A stretch of DNA of 6,525 nt, from NCBI GenBank assembly GCA_016840595.1, contig JAEOSA010000112.1, positions 1 through 6,525 on the forward strand, in the 5' to 3' direction. Shown here one piece after another: positions 1 through 4,888 of the stretch. How positions within the stretch are numbered: position 1 is the stretch's first letter; every line of letters starts with the position of its first letter. The notes beneath the pieces are model-generated. The model had not been told where the DNA came from and did no database searches. It saw only the letters and a list, made by a program, of their open reading frames with translations. Source of the stretch: Candidatus Hermodarchaeota archaeon (lineage in GTDB: Archaea > Asgardarchaeota > Hermodarchaeia > Hermodarchaeales > Hermodarchaeaceae). A program made the translations under genes and the position numbers.

Positions 1-485
1 TGGTATAGAAGAGCATCATTTCCACCATGCCAGCCACCGCGTGCTTTGGCAACCAAACGCCTCTTAGTAAACGCGCGGGCTAATCGCACAGCATACATTA
101 ATGCTCCGCTACCAGTAACAGAAAATCGAACTTTCTTAAGGTAAGGGATAGCATCTTGGAGTTTTTCAGCAAATTCTACCTGTGCACGGTTTAATGCCCC
201 CAAGTGAAGCCCCTCGCTAATCCTTGTTTGAATAGCATTCCGTACGTTTTGATGATTGTGACCCAAGATGAGTGAGAAATGCGTCATCCACCAGTCAATA
301 TATTCGTTATCATCAACATCCCAGATGTGAGAACCTTCACCTCTCTCCATGAAAGGCGGATACAAGCCAATTCTATGGAGTCCGAATGTCCGAAGGTTAT
401 GATTGACACCGCCTGGATAAACTTGAAGAGCACGCTTCCAAAGTTCGTGGCTTTTCGAGGTTGCACGTCGATATTTTTCTAGCAT
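1..485 (-). CDS. Class III PLP-dependent aminotransferase, glutamate-1-semialdehyde aminomutase-like (N-terminal part)
   Basis: Reading from an ATG at 485 leftwards gives 161 residues with no stop; the C-terminal part, including the PLP lysine, lies outside the window. The N-terminus follows the glutamate-1-semialdehyde aminomutase pattern: 'YPGGVN' at residues 23-28, 'WDVDDNEYIDW' at 55-65, 'LILGHNH' at 72-78, and 'VRLARAFT' at 133-140 followed by 'GGWHGGND' at 150-157. These enzymes bind PLP and move or transfer amino groups. Two positions are unusual: the PLP-phosphate loop, normally S-G-T/S-E-A, reads T-G-S-G-A (124-128), and the usual G-C-Y-H-G reads G-G-W-H-G. That argues for a divergent aminotransferase, aminomutase or racemase of this fold rather than a standard HemL. 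A 'GAGATG' 8 bases before the ATG may serve as ribosome binding site. It lies 166 bases downstream of the racemase gene on the same strand. The family is fairly certain; the substrate is unknown. Confidence 0.82.
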   Translation of the reverse strand, partial: MLEKYRRATSKSHELWKRALQVYPGGVNHNLRTFGLHRIGLYPPFMERGEGSHIWDVDDNEYIDWWMTHFSLILGHNHQNVRNAIQTRISEGLHLGALNRAQVEFAEKLQDAIPYLKKVRFSVTGSGALMYAVRLARAFTKRRLVAKARGGWHGGNDALLY

Positions 486-498
486 ATTCAGTACATCT

Positions 499-522
499 CA
501 CTGTAATAGAACACTGTAATAG
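499..522. repeat. 11-bp direct repeat, period 13, upstream of the aminotransferase
   Basis: CACTGTAATAG occurs at 499-509 and again, identical, at 512-522, separated by two bases. It lies 14-37 bases before the aminotransferase start codon, in its probable 5' leader or core promoter. The 13-bp period is longer than one helical turn. It could be a tandem operator or a chance duplication; no copy is seen elsewhere in the window. Confidence 0.55.
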
Positions 523-579
523 TAATCAAAATAGAATGTTTCTCTCACTCCAAGTATTGCGTCAATAAAGAAAATCTGA

Positions 580-589
580 CGATATAACC
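580..589 (-). promoter_or_regulatory. Candidate TATA box for the aminotransferase
   Basis: On the minus strand this reads GGTTATATCG, a TATA-like element in an AT-rich gap. It would place transcription start near 558 and give a leader of about 70 bases containing the direct repeat at 499-522. An alternative, CTTTATTGA near 563-571, fits about as well. The gene could also be co-transcribed with the racemase, so this is a weak call. Confidence 0.25.
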
Positions 590-651
590 AAGCCAGTTCT
601 TGGTCGTAACACATGAGGTATCATCTTCTACTAAATTAGGAAATCAAATTA

Positions 652-1659
652 TTATCGAAATTGAAATCCATGCTTTATGGGATCTTCTGAATTTACTATA
701 AACTGGTTAAAGCCTGTCACATACGCTGAACCTGTAATCTCAGGGATAATGGCTTCAAATTTTCCCACCTTGGTAACATCGACAATTTTACCTTCAAACA
801 CGGTTTCGATTATGCTTTCGTAAATGAATGGTTCATTTAGACCAATTTGACCCCTTGCATAAAGCGAAGCAAGTTTGGCACTGGTGCCTGTTCCACAAGG
901 TGATCGATCGACCTGTCCATTGCCAAAGACTACGACGTTTCGAGCCTTGGCCTGTCGGTTCCCGATTTTTTCATATATCTCAGTCAATCCCACACCAGTG
1001 ATATGCTTGGCTGTAGGATGTTTAACTTGTATTTTCGCATTCACGGCATCTCTAATCTTGAGCCCTGCTGCGATTAATCGATCGATATTCTCCCTCTCTA
1101 TAGTGAGATGTAATTCAGCATCATCAACAAGGGCAAAAAAGTTCCCGCCAAAAGCAATATCCACTTTGACTCCACCGATGCCAGATATTTTAAGTTCAAT
1201 ATCTTGATCATAAAGAAATGAGGCTACATTACGAATTGTAACACTTCGCACTTGCCCATCTTCTACTTGAATTTTTGCCTTAACAAGACCTGCAGGAGTA
1301 TCAATAGACAAGGGAGTTATCGGTTCCTTCTTATCAAACATGCCTACTTCAATCACAGCAGTAGCTACTCCCATTGTACTGTGCCCACACATATCCAGAT
1401 AACCTCCACCATCAAAGAACATCAAGCCAAAATGTGTGTCCGAACTCAAAGGTGGTATTAACACAGCCCCGCACATGTCCTTATGACCACGCGGTTCGTG
1501 CATTAACATGGTTCGAACAAAATCCATTTCTTGTGAAAAGAAGTTCTGTTTTTCTTCCATCGTTTTTCCAGGAAGGGGTGGGATTCCTCCTAGAACCACT
1601 CGAACAGGTTCACCAGCAGTATGTAAATCTACAGTGGAAATGATTTTTTCAATTCTCAT
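652..1659 (-). CDS. Proline racemase / 4-hydroxyproline 2-epimerase family protein
   Basis: This 335-residue protein is full length for the family (about 330-340). It carries the signature start 'DLHTAGEPVRV' near residues 11-21, 'DMCGHSTMG' with the first catalytic cysteine at residue 91, and 'DRSPCGTGTSA' with the second at residue 255. In this fold the two cysteines act as a general acid/base pair that inverts the alpha-carbon of proline or hydroxyproline without a cofactor. Having both cysteines argues against the trans-3-hydroxyproline dehydratase branch, where the second is typically threonine. Racemase and epimerase cannot be told apart by eye; the Ser after 'MCGH' instead of the common Gly may help place the branch. 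The ATG at 1659 is preferred over a TTG one codon upstream because a GAGGG at 1666-1670 sits 6 bases before the ATG. The protein has no signal peptide, so it is probably cytoplasmic. The aminotransferase gene follows on the same strand. Confidence 0.9.
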   Translation of the reverse strand: MRIEKIISTVDLHTAGEPVRVVLGGIPPLPGKTMEEKQNFFSQEMDFVRTMLMHEPRGHKDMCGAVLIPPLSSDTHFGLMFFDGGGYLDMCGHSTMGVATAVIEVGMFDKKEPITPLSIDTPAGLVKAKIQVEDGQVRSVTIRNVASFLYDQDIELKISGIGGVKVDIAFGGNFFALVDDAELHLTIERENIDRLIAAGLKIRDAVNAKIQVKHPTAKHITGVGLTEIYEKIGNRQAKARNVVVFGNGQVDRSPCGTGTSAKLASLYARGQIGLNEPFIYESIIETVFEGKIVDVTKVGKFEAIIPEITGSAYVTGFNQFIVNSEDPIKHGFQFR

Positions 1660-1665
1660 CAAAAA

Positions 1666-1670
1666 CCCTC
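1666..1670 (-). promoter_or_regulatory. Ribosome binding site deciding the racemase start
   Basis: On the minus strand, GAGGG is followed by TTTTTG and then ATG, a 6-base spacing. The TTG at 1662-1660 would sit only 3 bases from this site, so the ATG at 1659 is the better start. Confidence 0.6.
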
Positions 1671-1729
1671 AAATGAATTATCAAATCATCCCTTTTAAAG
1701 AAGGTTCCACAGTTGGAGAACAGCCCTCA

Positions 1730-1738
1730 CTTTATAGT
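1730..1738. promoter_or_regulatory. TATA-like element between the racemase and the microgene
   Basis: The plus strand reads CTTTATAGT and the minus strand ACTATAAAG. On the minus strand it would start racemase transcription near 1709, with a leader of about 50 bases. On the plus strand it would start the sorting-signal microgene near 1760. Competing boxes exist: minus-strand CTTTAAAAG at 1692-1700 for the racemase, with a leader of about 12 bases, and plus-strand GATATTTTC at 1771-1779 for the microgene, with a start near 1800. Confidence 0.3.
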
Positions 1739-1801
1739 ATGTGACTCAAATAGAACCTCATCACAATAACGATATTTTCTTATTTGCTACTAGCCTAAGC
1801 A

Positions 1802-1820
1802 CCCTCCTATTTTCGGAGGG
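1802..1820 (+). promoter_or_regulatory. Hairpin enclosing the Shine-Dalgarno site of the microgene
   Basis: CCCTCC at 1802-1807 and GGAGGG at 1815-1820 form a perfect 6-bp stem with five G-C pairs around a 7-base loop (TATTTTC). The right arm is the ribosome binding site of the gene starting at 1827, 6 bases downstream. When folded, the whole site is paired, which would reduce initiation. The pairing is seen in the sequence; translational control is inferred. Confidence 0.55.
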
Positions 1821-1826
1821 AAACAA

Positions 1827-1931
1827 ATGAGACGTCCTCCGCCCATTCCTGGCTTCCCTGCAGCTGCTATTGCCATTGGGATAATTGCATCAATGGGTAC
1901 AATAGTGGTACTTCGACGAAAGAGGCGTTAA
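1827..1931 (+). CDS. 34-residue PGF-type sorting-signal microprotein (single membrane segment, basic tail)
   Basis: ATG to TAA encodes 34 residues: a short basic start (MRR), a proline-rich stretch 'PPPIPGFP' at residues 4-11, one hydrophobic segment of about 18 residues (12-29), and the basic end 'RRKRR'. The order PGF, membrane helix, arginine cluster is the tripartite C-terminal sorting signal used by archaeosortase systems (the PGF-CTERM type, and similar tails that I associate with Asgard surface proteins). Normally it ends a large secreted protein; here almost nothing precedes it. GGAGGG lies 6 bases before the ATG. An in-frame TAG at 1791 shows that this frame cannot extend far upstream. 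It is probably a genuine small membrane protein. A degraded tail of a lost surface protein is the main alternative. The partner protease or sortase is not in the window. Confidence 0.6.
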   Translation: MRRPPPIPGFPAAAIAIGIIASMGTIVVLRRKRR

Positions 1932-1950
1932 CTCTCGCCTCCCTTCACCC

Positions 1951-1956
1951 TTTTTT
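1951..1956 (+). terminator. T-tract terminator after the microgene
   Basis: Six consecutive T residues follow a pyrimidine-rich stretch, 20 bases after the microgene stop. Archaeal RNA polymerase terminates at such U-tracts without needing a hairpin. The 69-base gap before the converging gene holds no other obvious element. Confidence 0.4.
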
Positions 1957-2000
1957 GTGCTTGATATTATTAATGGACAATTGGCAAATTATCTTGACAG

Positions 2001-2672
2001 TTAGTCGAATTTTTCAGGGAGATGAATCGCGAATCGGCATTCATTGGCTCCTCGGGCTACAGTATCCAGGACCTCAACGTGTACAGGCTTATTTAAGAGA
2101 CCCTCCCAGAGGGTTTTATACCAACCTGATCCGCAGAGGCAATACGTGGAAGAAATTACTTTTTGGTCTCGGACAGCAGGACGAATATGAGGGCAATGAC
2201 AATAGCTCGCCCGTTTTTCGGCAAGTTCCTTGGTGGAGTCGAAGCCCTTGGGATCATATGGAATCTTTGTAACATAGATGACGTTTCCGTCACGTTCTGG
2301 GTATTCATAGTAGGAGAGACCATGCCAGGAATCGTCTTGGTGCATATAATCCAGTAATTTATCAAGGTCACCGGTTCGGTCATATTCTTCTCGTAGTAGT
2401 TTGATTCGGTCAACTGGAAACCGGTTGGAACAACAGAGCATAACACAACGCCGAGTTTCTTTATCCTCAACGAGAGCGTCGAGTCGTTCCATGGCCCCAC
2501 ATATCCATTCGGAGACTTCATCGGAAGTGGACTTGACTGAGAGTGTGTCTTGACCATTGAGGACTTCGGCTTTAGTGGTCTCTCCGGTGTATTTGTCGAG
2601 ACCTTCAGAGAAGAGCTGCATCCACATTTCGCGATGACGGACTTCCCAATCTTGCTTGCTCTTTTTACCCAT
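2001..2672 (-). CDS. Cysteine-rich protein of unknown function with V4R/DUF6144-like C-terminus
   Basis: A 223-residue soluble protein with no signal peptide or membrane segment. It has nine cysteines in clusters: C58, C76, C80-C81, then 'YCHC' (157-160), 'YCLC' (177-180) and C212. The C-terminal run, with 'GWYKTLWEGLL' at 183-193, 'VHVEVLDT' at 197-204 and 'ECRFAIHLP' at 211-219, matches the pattern at the end of V4R and L-2-aminothiazoline-4-carboxylate hydrolase-like domains: Cys, Gly-rich helix, V-x-V-E, Gly, Cys-x-F-x-I. I also recall a similar layout in the DUF6144 group. Such domains bind small hydrophobic ligands or metals. The paired CxC motifs suggest zinc or an iron-sulfur cluster, which is inference. 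The start is supported by GAGG 7 bases before the ATG. It has its own promoter and a palindrome at the predicted start. It is clearly a real gene; its function is not known. Confidence 0.82.
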   Translation of the reverse strand: MGKKSKQDWEVRHREMWMQLFSEGLDKYTGETTKAEVLNGQDTLSVKSTSDEVSEWICGAMERLDALVEDKETRRCVMLCCSNRFPVDRIKLLREEYDRTGDLDKLLDYMHQDDSWHGLSYYEYPERDGNVIYVTKIPYDPKGFDSTKELAEKRASYCHCPHIRPAVRDQKVISSTYCLCGSGWYKTLWEGLLNKPVHVEVLDTVARGANECRFAIHLPEKFD

Positions 2673-2699
2673 ACCACAACCTCAATTTTCTCATAAAAC

Positions 2700-2711
2700 G
2701 AGAATATTCTC
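2700..2711. promoter_or_regulatory. Perfect 12-bp palindrome, candidate operator
   Basis: GAGAATATTCTC equals its own reverse complement. It lies immediately downstream of the TATA box of the cysteine-rich gene and covers roughly the -12 to +1 region of the predicted start. That is a typical place for an archaeal repressor operator, where binding blocks polymerase recruitment. No regulator gene is adjacent. Confidence 0.5.
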
Positions 2712-2721
2712 TTGTACTATG

Positions 2722-2730
2722 ATATAAATA
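2722..2730 (-). promoter_or_regulatory. TATA box of the cysteine-rich gene
   Basis: The minus strand reads TATTTATAT preceded by purine-rich AGAAAGG, a good BRE-TATA combination. The expected start about 25 bases downstream is near 2700, giving a leader of about 28 bases with the GAGG ribosome binding site. This is the best promoter in the window. Confidence 0.55.
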
Positions 2731-2816
2731 CCTTTCTATCTGCGAATCTTCGTTCCCTTGTGTTGAGCTAGAGGTTGAAGGTATACTGTTGAAAGGGAGC
2801 CTTGTTACATCGTCGG

Positions 2817-3086
2817 CTAGAGTGCTGCACTCAATAAGACAAGTAAGCCTGGAACGGTTCCCGTGAAAATCATCCTAACAATTCCTGTGGTGATAAGTCC
2901 TCTCTTATGGCCGGGAATGTCTTTTTGCCAACGGAACCAGAAAATTACCAAGATGAAACCAAGAAATCCAATTACTACAATAAAGGCTAGTAATATCGTG
3001 GTGTACCAGCCGAATACCACCCAGAACACGGGATCGACGATAACAGGGTACAGAAGCCATAATAGCCAGCCTCCAATGGCAATCAT
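2817..3086 (-). CDS. Small three-helix membrane protein, possibly truncated at its N-terminus
   Basis: From the ATG at 3086 this frame gives 89 residues, nearly all hydrophobic: helices at about 1-17, 21-50 (rich in aromatic residues) and 68-88, with a short basic loop 'WQKDIPGHKRG' at 53-63. I recognise no family. No ribosome binding site precedes this ATG, and the first helix looks cut short. The same frame continues upstream through 'TWLQIPFSIF' to a TAG codon at 3123-3125, and beyond it to an ATG at 3158 with a normal polar start, 'MTDDSTSQTLI'. The intact protein would therefore be about 113 residues. Either the gene carries a nonsense mutation, or translation starts at the internal ATG, or the base is an error. 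It is divergent from the DUF6159-like gene and ends 144 bases upstream of the cysteine-rich gene on the same strand. Confidence 0.55.
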   Translation of the reverse strand: MIAIGGWLLWLLYPVIVDPVFWVVFGWYTTILLAFIVVIGFLGFILVIFWFRWQKDIPGHKRGLITTGIVRMIFTGTVPGLLVLLSAAL

Positions 3087-3158
3087 GAAAATCGAGAAGG
3101 GAATCTGTAACCAAGTTCCAACCTATATCAGGGTTTGAGAAGTACTATCATCTGTCAT
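3087..3158 (-). pseudogene. Upstream in-frame extension of the small membrane protein, interrupted by TAG
   Basis: An ATG at 3158 opens 'MTDDSTSQTLI', then codon 12 is TAG, then 12 more sense codons lead in frame into the 89-residue protein. One base change (TAG from CAG or AAG) would restore a continuous 113-residue protein. The start at 3158 also lacks a strong ribosome binding site; a GGA touches the start codon. The frame continuity is seen directly; that it was once one gene is inference. Confidence 0.4.
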
Positions 3159-3218
3159 TCCATATCACGACTCTTACAATTACTTTGAAGTGAAATTTAC
3201 TGGACTTCGTAGAAAGCA

Positions 3219-3226
3219 CTTTAAGA
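3219..3226 (+). promoter_or_regulatory. Candidate TATA box for the DUF6159-like gene
   Basis: CTTTAAGA preceded by purine-rich AGAAAGCA resembles a BRE-TATA pair. It would start transcription near 3248, giving a leader of about 45 bases. An alternative, CTTTTACA at 3261-3268, would give a nearly leaderless message, which would suit the lack of a strong ribosome binding site. Confidence 0.3.
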
Positions 3227-3292
3227 CTCTTCCGCCTTGTTGAGAACGAGATTGCAAATGCTTTTACAGAACATTCAGACATATGGAAACAC

Positions 3293-4687
3293 ATGACACC
3301 TGAAAGTTATGAGCAAACAAGTGGTGGACGTGGACCCATTGTCGGATTAGCGATTGGAATTATTCTACTATATGGCTTCGGTTTCTATAATCTCTTCTTT
3401 CTGGCTTCTCCCTTCTTTCCAATGATAATCAGTATCATCACTGTTGCATTTCCTTGGCTCGCTGGCTATTGGTGGGCCATACTAGCATTTGCTATTATAT
3501 TAGTCGCACTTGGACTCGGGCTGGCCTATCTCGTGCTCCAGTTGATGAAACGCGCTGCTGCAGGAACACTAAAGGTTCTCTGGCTGCTCCAAGCAGTATT
3601 CATGATTGCCATTGGAGTCTTCATGTTTCTTTTCCTTGGACCCTTTGGTATCTTTGGTCTTATGTTTCCCTTCTTTGGTCTCCTGCAATTTTGGGTCTGG
3701 TTCCGCCGTCGTCAAAAAATCGAACGAGCCGGCAAACTCGTCGAATTCACAGCCCAACTGCTACTAGAAGAAAAGCAGATGTTTATTATTCCACTTGTAA
3801 CAGCAGTGTTTAGTCTACTCACAGGCATTCTCATGCTGTCAACCTATGGAGCCATGTATGTTTGGCTCCCCATGATCGGCATTTCCTCGGATTCGTGGAT
3901 ATTCTTTCTGTTAACTATCTTAGTTGAGATTCCCTATTTCTTCGTGTATTTCTCCATCTTCTACATCTTCGACGGGATTAACGTCTCAATTGCCCATACC
4001 TGGTATCGCAATCAGGATCCGAACCTTGGTGAAGCGACCCGTGAAATGCGAGGTGTTATGGGAACCATTGTTCGATTTGCGGCAGTTAGAACCGCAGTCG
4101 CTGTTGCTCAGAGCACCGCACAACGGGGTGGGCAACGCCAAGGTGGCATATGGGCACTTGTCGGTTCTATTGCTAGCCGAATCATTGGGGCCGTGTTTTA
4201 CTACCTAACGTACTTTACACTACCTTCAATTATTATTGAGAAACGTGGTCTGGTTGACTCGGTTAAACGATCTGCCCGGGTAACCTGGAAATATTTAGTT
4301 GATGTATACATTTCTGAAACTGGTGTGTCAACGGTATACAGTTTCTTCGGAGCGCTGTTGAGTTTAGGCTTCATCGTTGTGGGATTCTTGTTTGGCTATT
4401 TCATGGGGATATTTCTCGTGGGCGATCTCATCTTTGCATTGATCATTGGAATCATATTTGCCATCGTCTTCGTGATCTTCGCAGCTATTCCCAGCTACTT
4501 CATCTTCCGACCCTTGAACACAGCATACAAGACTTTCATGTTCTCTTATGCTCTTGATGAAGAAAGTGGGTTCTCTCTTCCCAGCCGGTTACCCAAAGCT
4601 TACCGTGATACAATTGAAGAAGCTCAGAGCGAATGGGAAGCATCAGGTAAGGAACGCAAGATAGTACAACCGCCCAGCGAATGGTAG
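3293..4687 (+). CDS. DUF6159-like multi-spanning membrane protein
   Basis: A 464-residue integral membrane protein with about ten hydrophobic segments: roughly 15-37, 40-56, 60-84, 96-115, 118-137, 163-183, 201-225, 286-315, 348-372 and 377-402. The region at about 200-345 fits the pattern I associate with DUF6159 proteins: a 'FYIFDGINV' helix end, a cytoplasmic stretch containing 'DPNLGEATREM' (242-252), an amphipathic segment, a helix ending in 'TLPSIIIEKRGLVDSVKRS' (309-327), and a nearby 'TWKYL'. The function of that family is unknown. The N-terminal five helices (1-140) extend ahead of this core, and a charged tail of about 45 residues (421-464) follows it in the cytoplasm. The start has only a weak GGA 5 bases upstream. 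It is followed by a 201-base gap before the kinase gene. Confidence 0.78.
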   Translation: MTPESYEQTSGGRGPIVGLAIGIILLYGFGFYNLFFLASPFFPMIISIITVAFPWLAGYWWAILAFAIILVALGLGLAYLVLQLMKRAAAGTLKVLWLLQAVFMIAIGVFMFLFLGPFGIFGLMFPFFGLLQFWVWFRRRQKIERAGKLVEFTAQLLLEEKQMFIIPLVTAVFSLLTGILMLSTYGAMYVWLPMIGISSDSWIFFLLTILVEIPYFFVYFSIFYIFDGINVSIAHTWYRNQDPNLGEATREMRGVMGTIVRFAAVRTAVAVAQSTAQRGGQRQGGIWALVGSIASRIIGAVFYYLTYFTLPSIIIEKRGLVDSVKRSARVTWKYLVDVYISETGVSTVYSFFGALLSLGFIVVGFLFGYFMGIFLVGDLIFALIIGIIFAIVFVIFAAIPSYFIFRPLNTAYKTFMFSYALDEESGFSLPSRLPKAYRDTIEEAQSEWEASGKERKIVQPPSEW

Positions 4688-4788
4688 ACTCCATTCTCAA
4701 CCATCATTCGAATATTGCTTCACCTTGATAGCCATAGCTATTGATGAAACCTCGAAAAAAAGTGTGTTTCACCTTTTAAGAGGGATAG

Positions 4789-4798
4789 CTTTAAGATA
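4789..4798 (+). promoter_or_regulatory. Candidate TATA box for the sensor kinase
   Basis: CTTTAAGATA preceded by AGGGATAG fits an archaeal BRE-TATA pair and would start transcription near 4819, about 70 bases before the GTG. It closely resembles the candidate box before the DUF6159-like gene (CTTTAAGA at 3219-3226). Confidence 0.35.
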
Positions 4799-4803
4799 CA
4801 ACT

Positions 4804-4813
4804 ATTCGCGAAT
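4804..4813. promoter_or_regulatory. Perfect 10-bp palindrome, candidate operator
   Basis: ATTCGCGAAT is its own reverse complement and lies between the candidate TATA box and the predicted start of the kinase gene, at about -15 to -6. It is shorter than the palindrome at 2700-2711 and unrelated to it in sequence, so chance is more likely here. Confidence 0.3.
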
Positions 4814-4888
4814 CTAAATGGTACTAGGCTCAAAGGCTTTCCTCAACAATCTAGCGAAAACTCAGCTAATTTCCAACGGGGTATAATA

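Noticed and set aside
279..482. Plus-strand open frame of 67 codons
   Set aside because: It lies opposite the aminotransferase, whose residues match the family across the same stretch.
875..1207. Plus-strand open frame of 110 codons
   Set aside because: It is antisense to the proline racemase-family gene, whose signature motifs are intact; no ribosome binding site or recognisable domain.
2156..2677. Minus-strand open frame of 173 codons
   Set aside because: It overlaps the cysteine-rich gene in another frame of the same strand and lacks motifs. The 223-residue frame has the better start site and a domain-like pattern.
3123..3125. In-frame TAG read as pyrrolysine
   Set aside because: Two genes in the window end in TAG, and there is no pyl gene or methylamine methyltransferase here. 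A nonsense mutation or internal start is simpler.
3454..3813. Plus-strand open frame of 119 codons inside the DUF6159-like gene
   Set aside because: A frame shadow: composition is not protein-like, and the main frame encodes continuous membrane helices.
4728..4771. Small inverted repeats after the DUF6159-like gene (ATAGC/GCTAT at 4728-4741; TGAAAC/GTTTCA at 4745-4771)
   Set aside because: Stems of 5-6 bp, AT-rich, with no T-tract on the plus strand after them; not convincing as a terminator.
4881..4888. GTATAATA resembling a bacterial -10 box
   Set aside because: It directly abuts the GTG start codon and the window looks archaeal; no matching -35 element.
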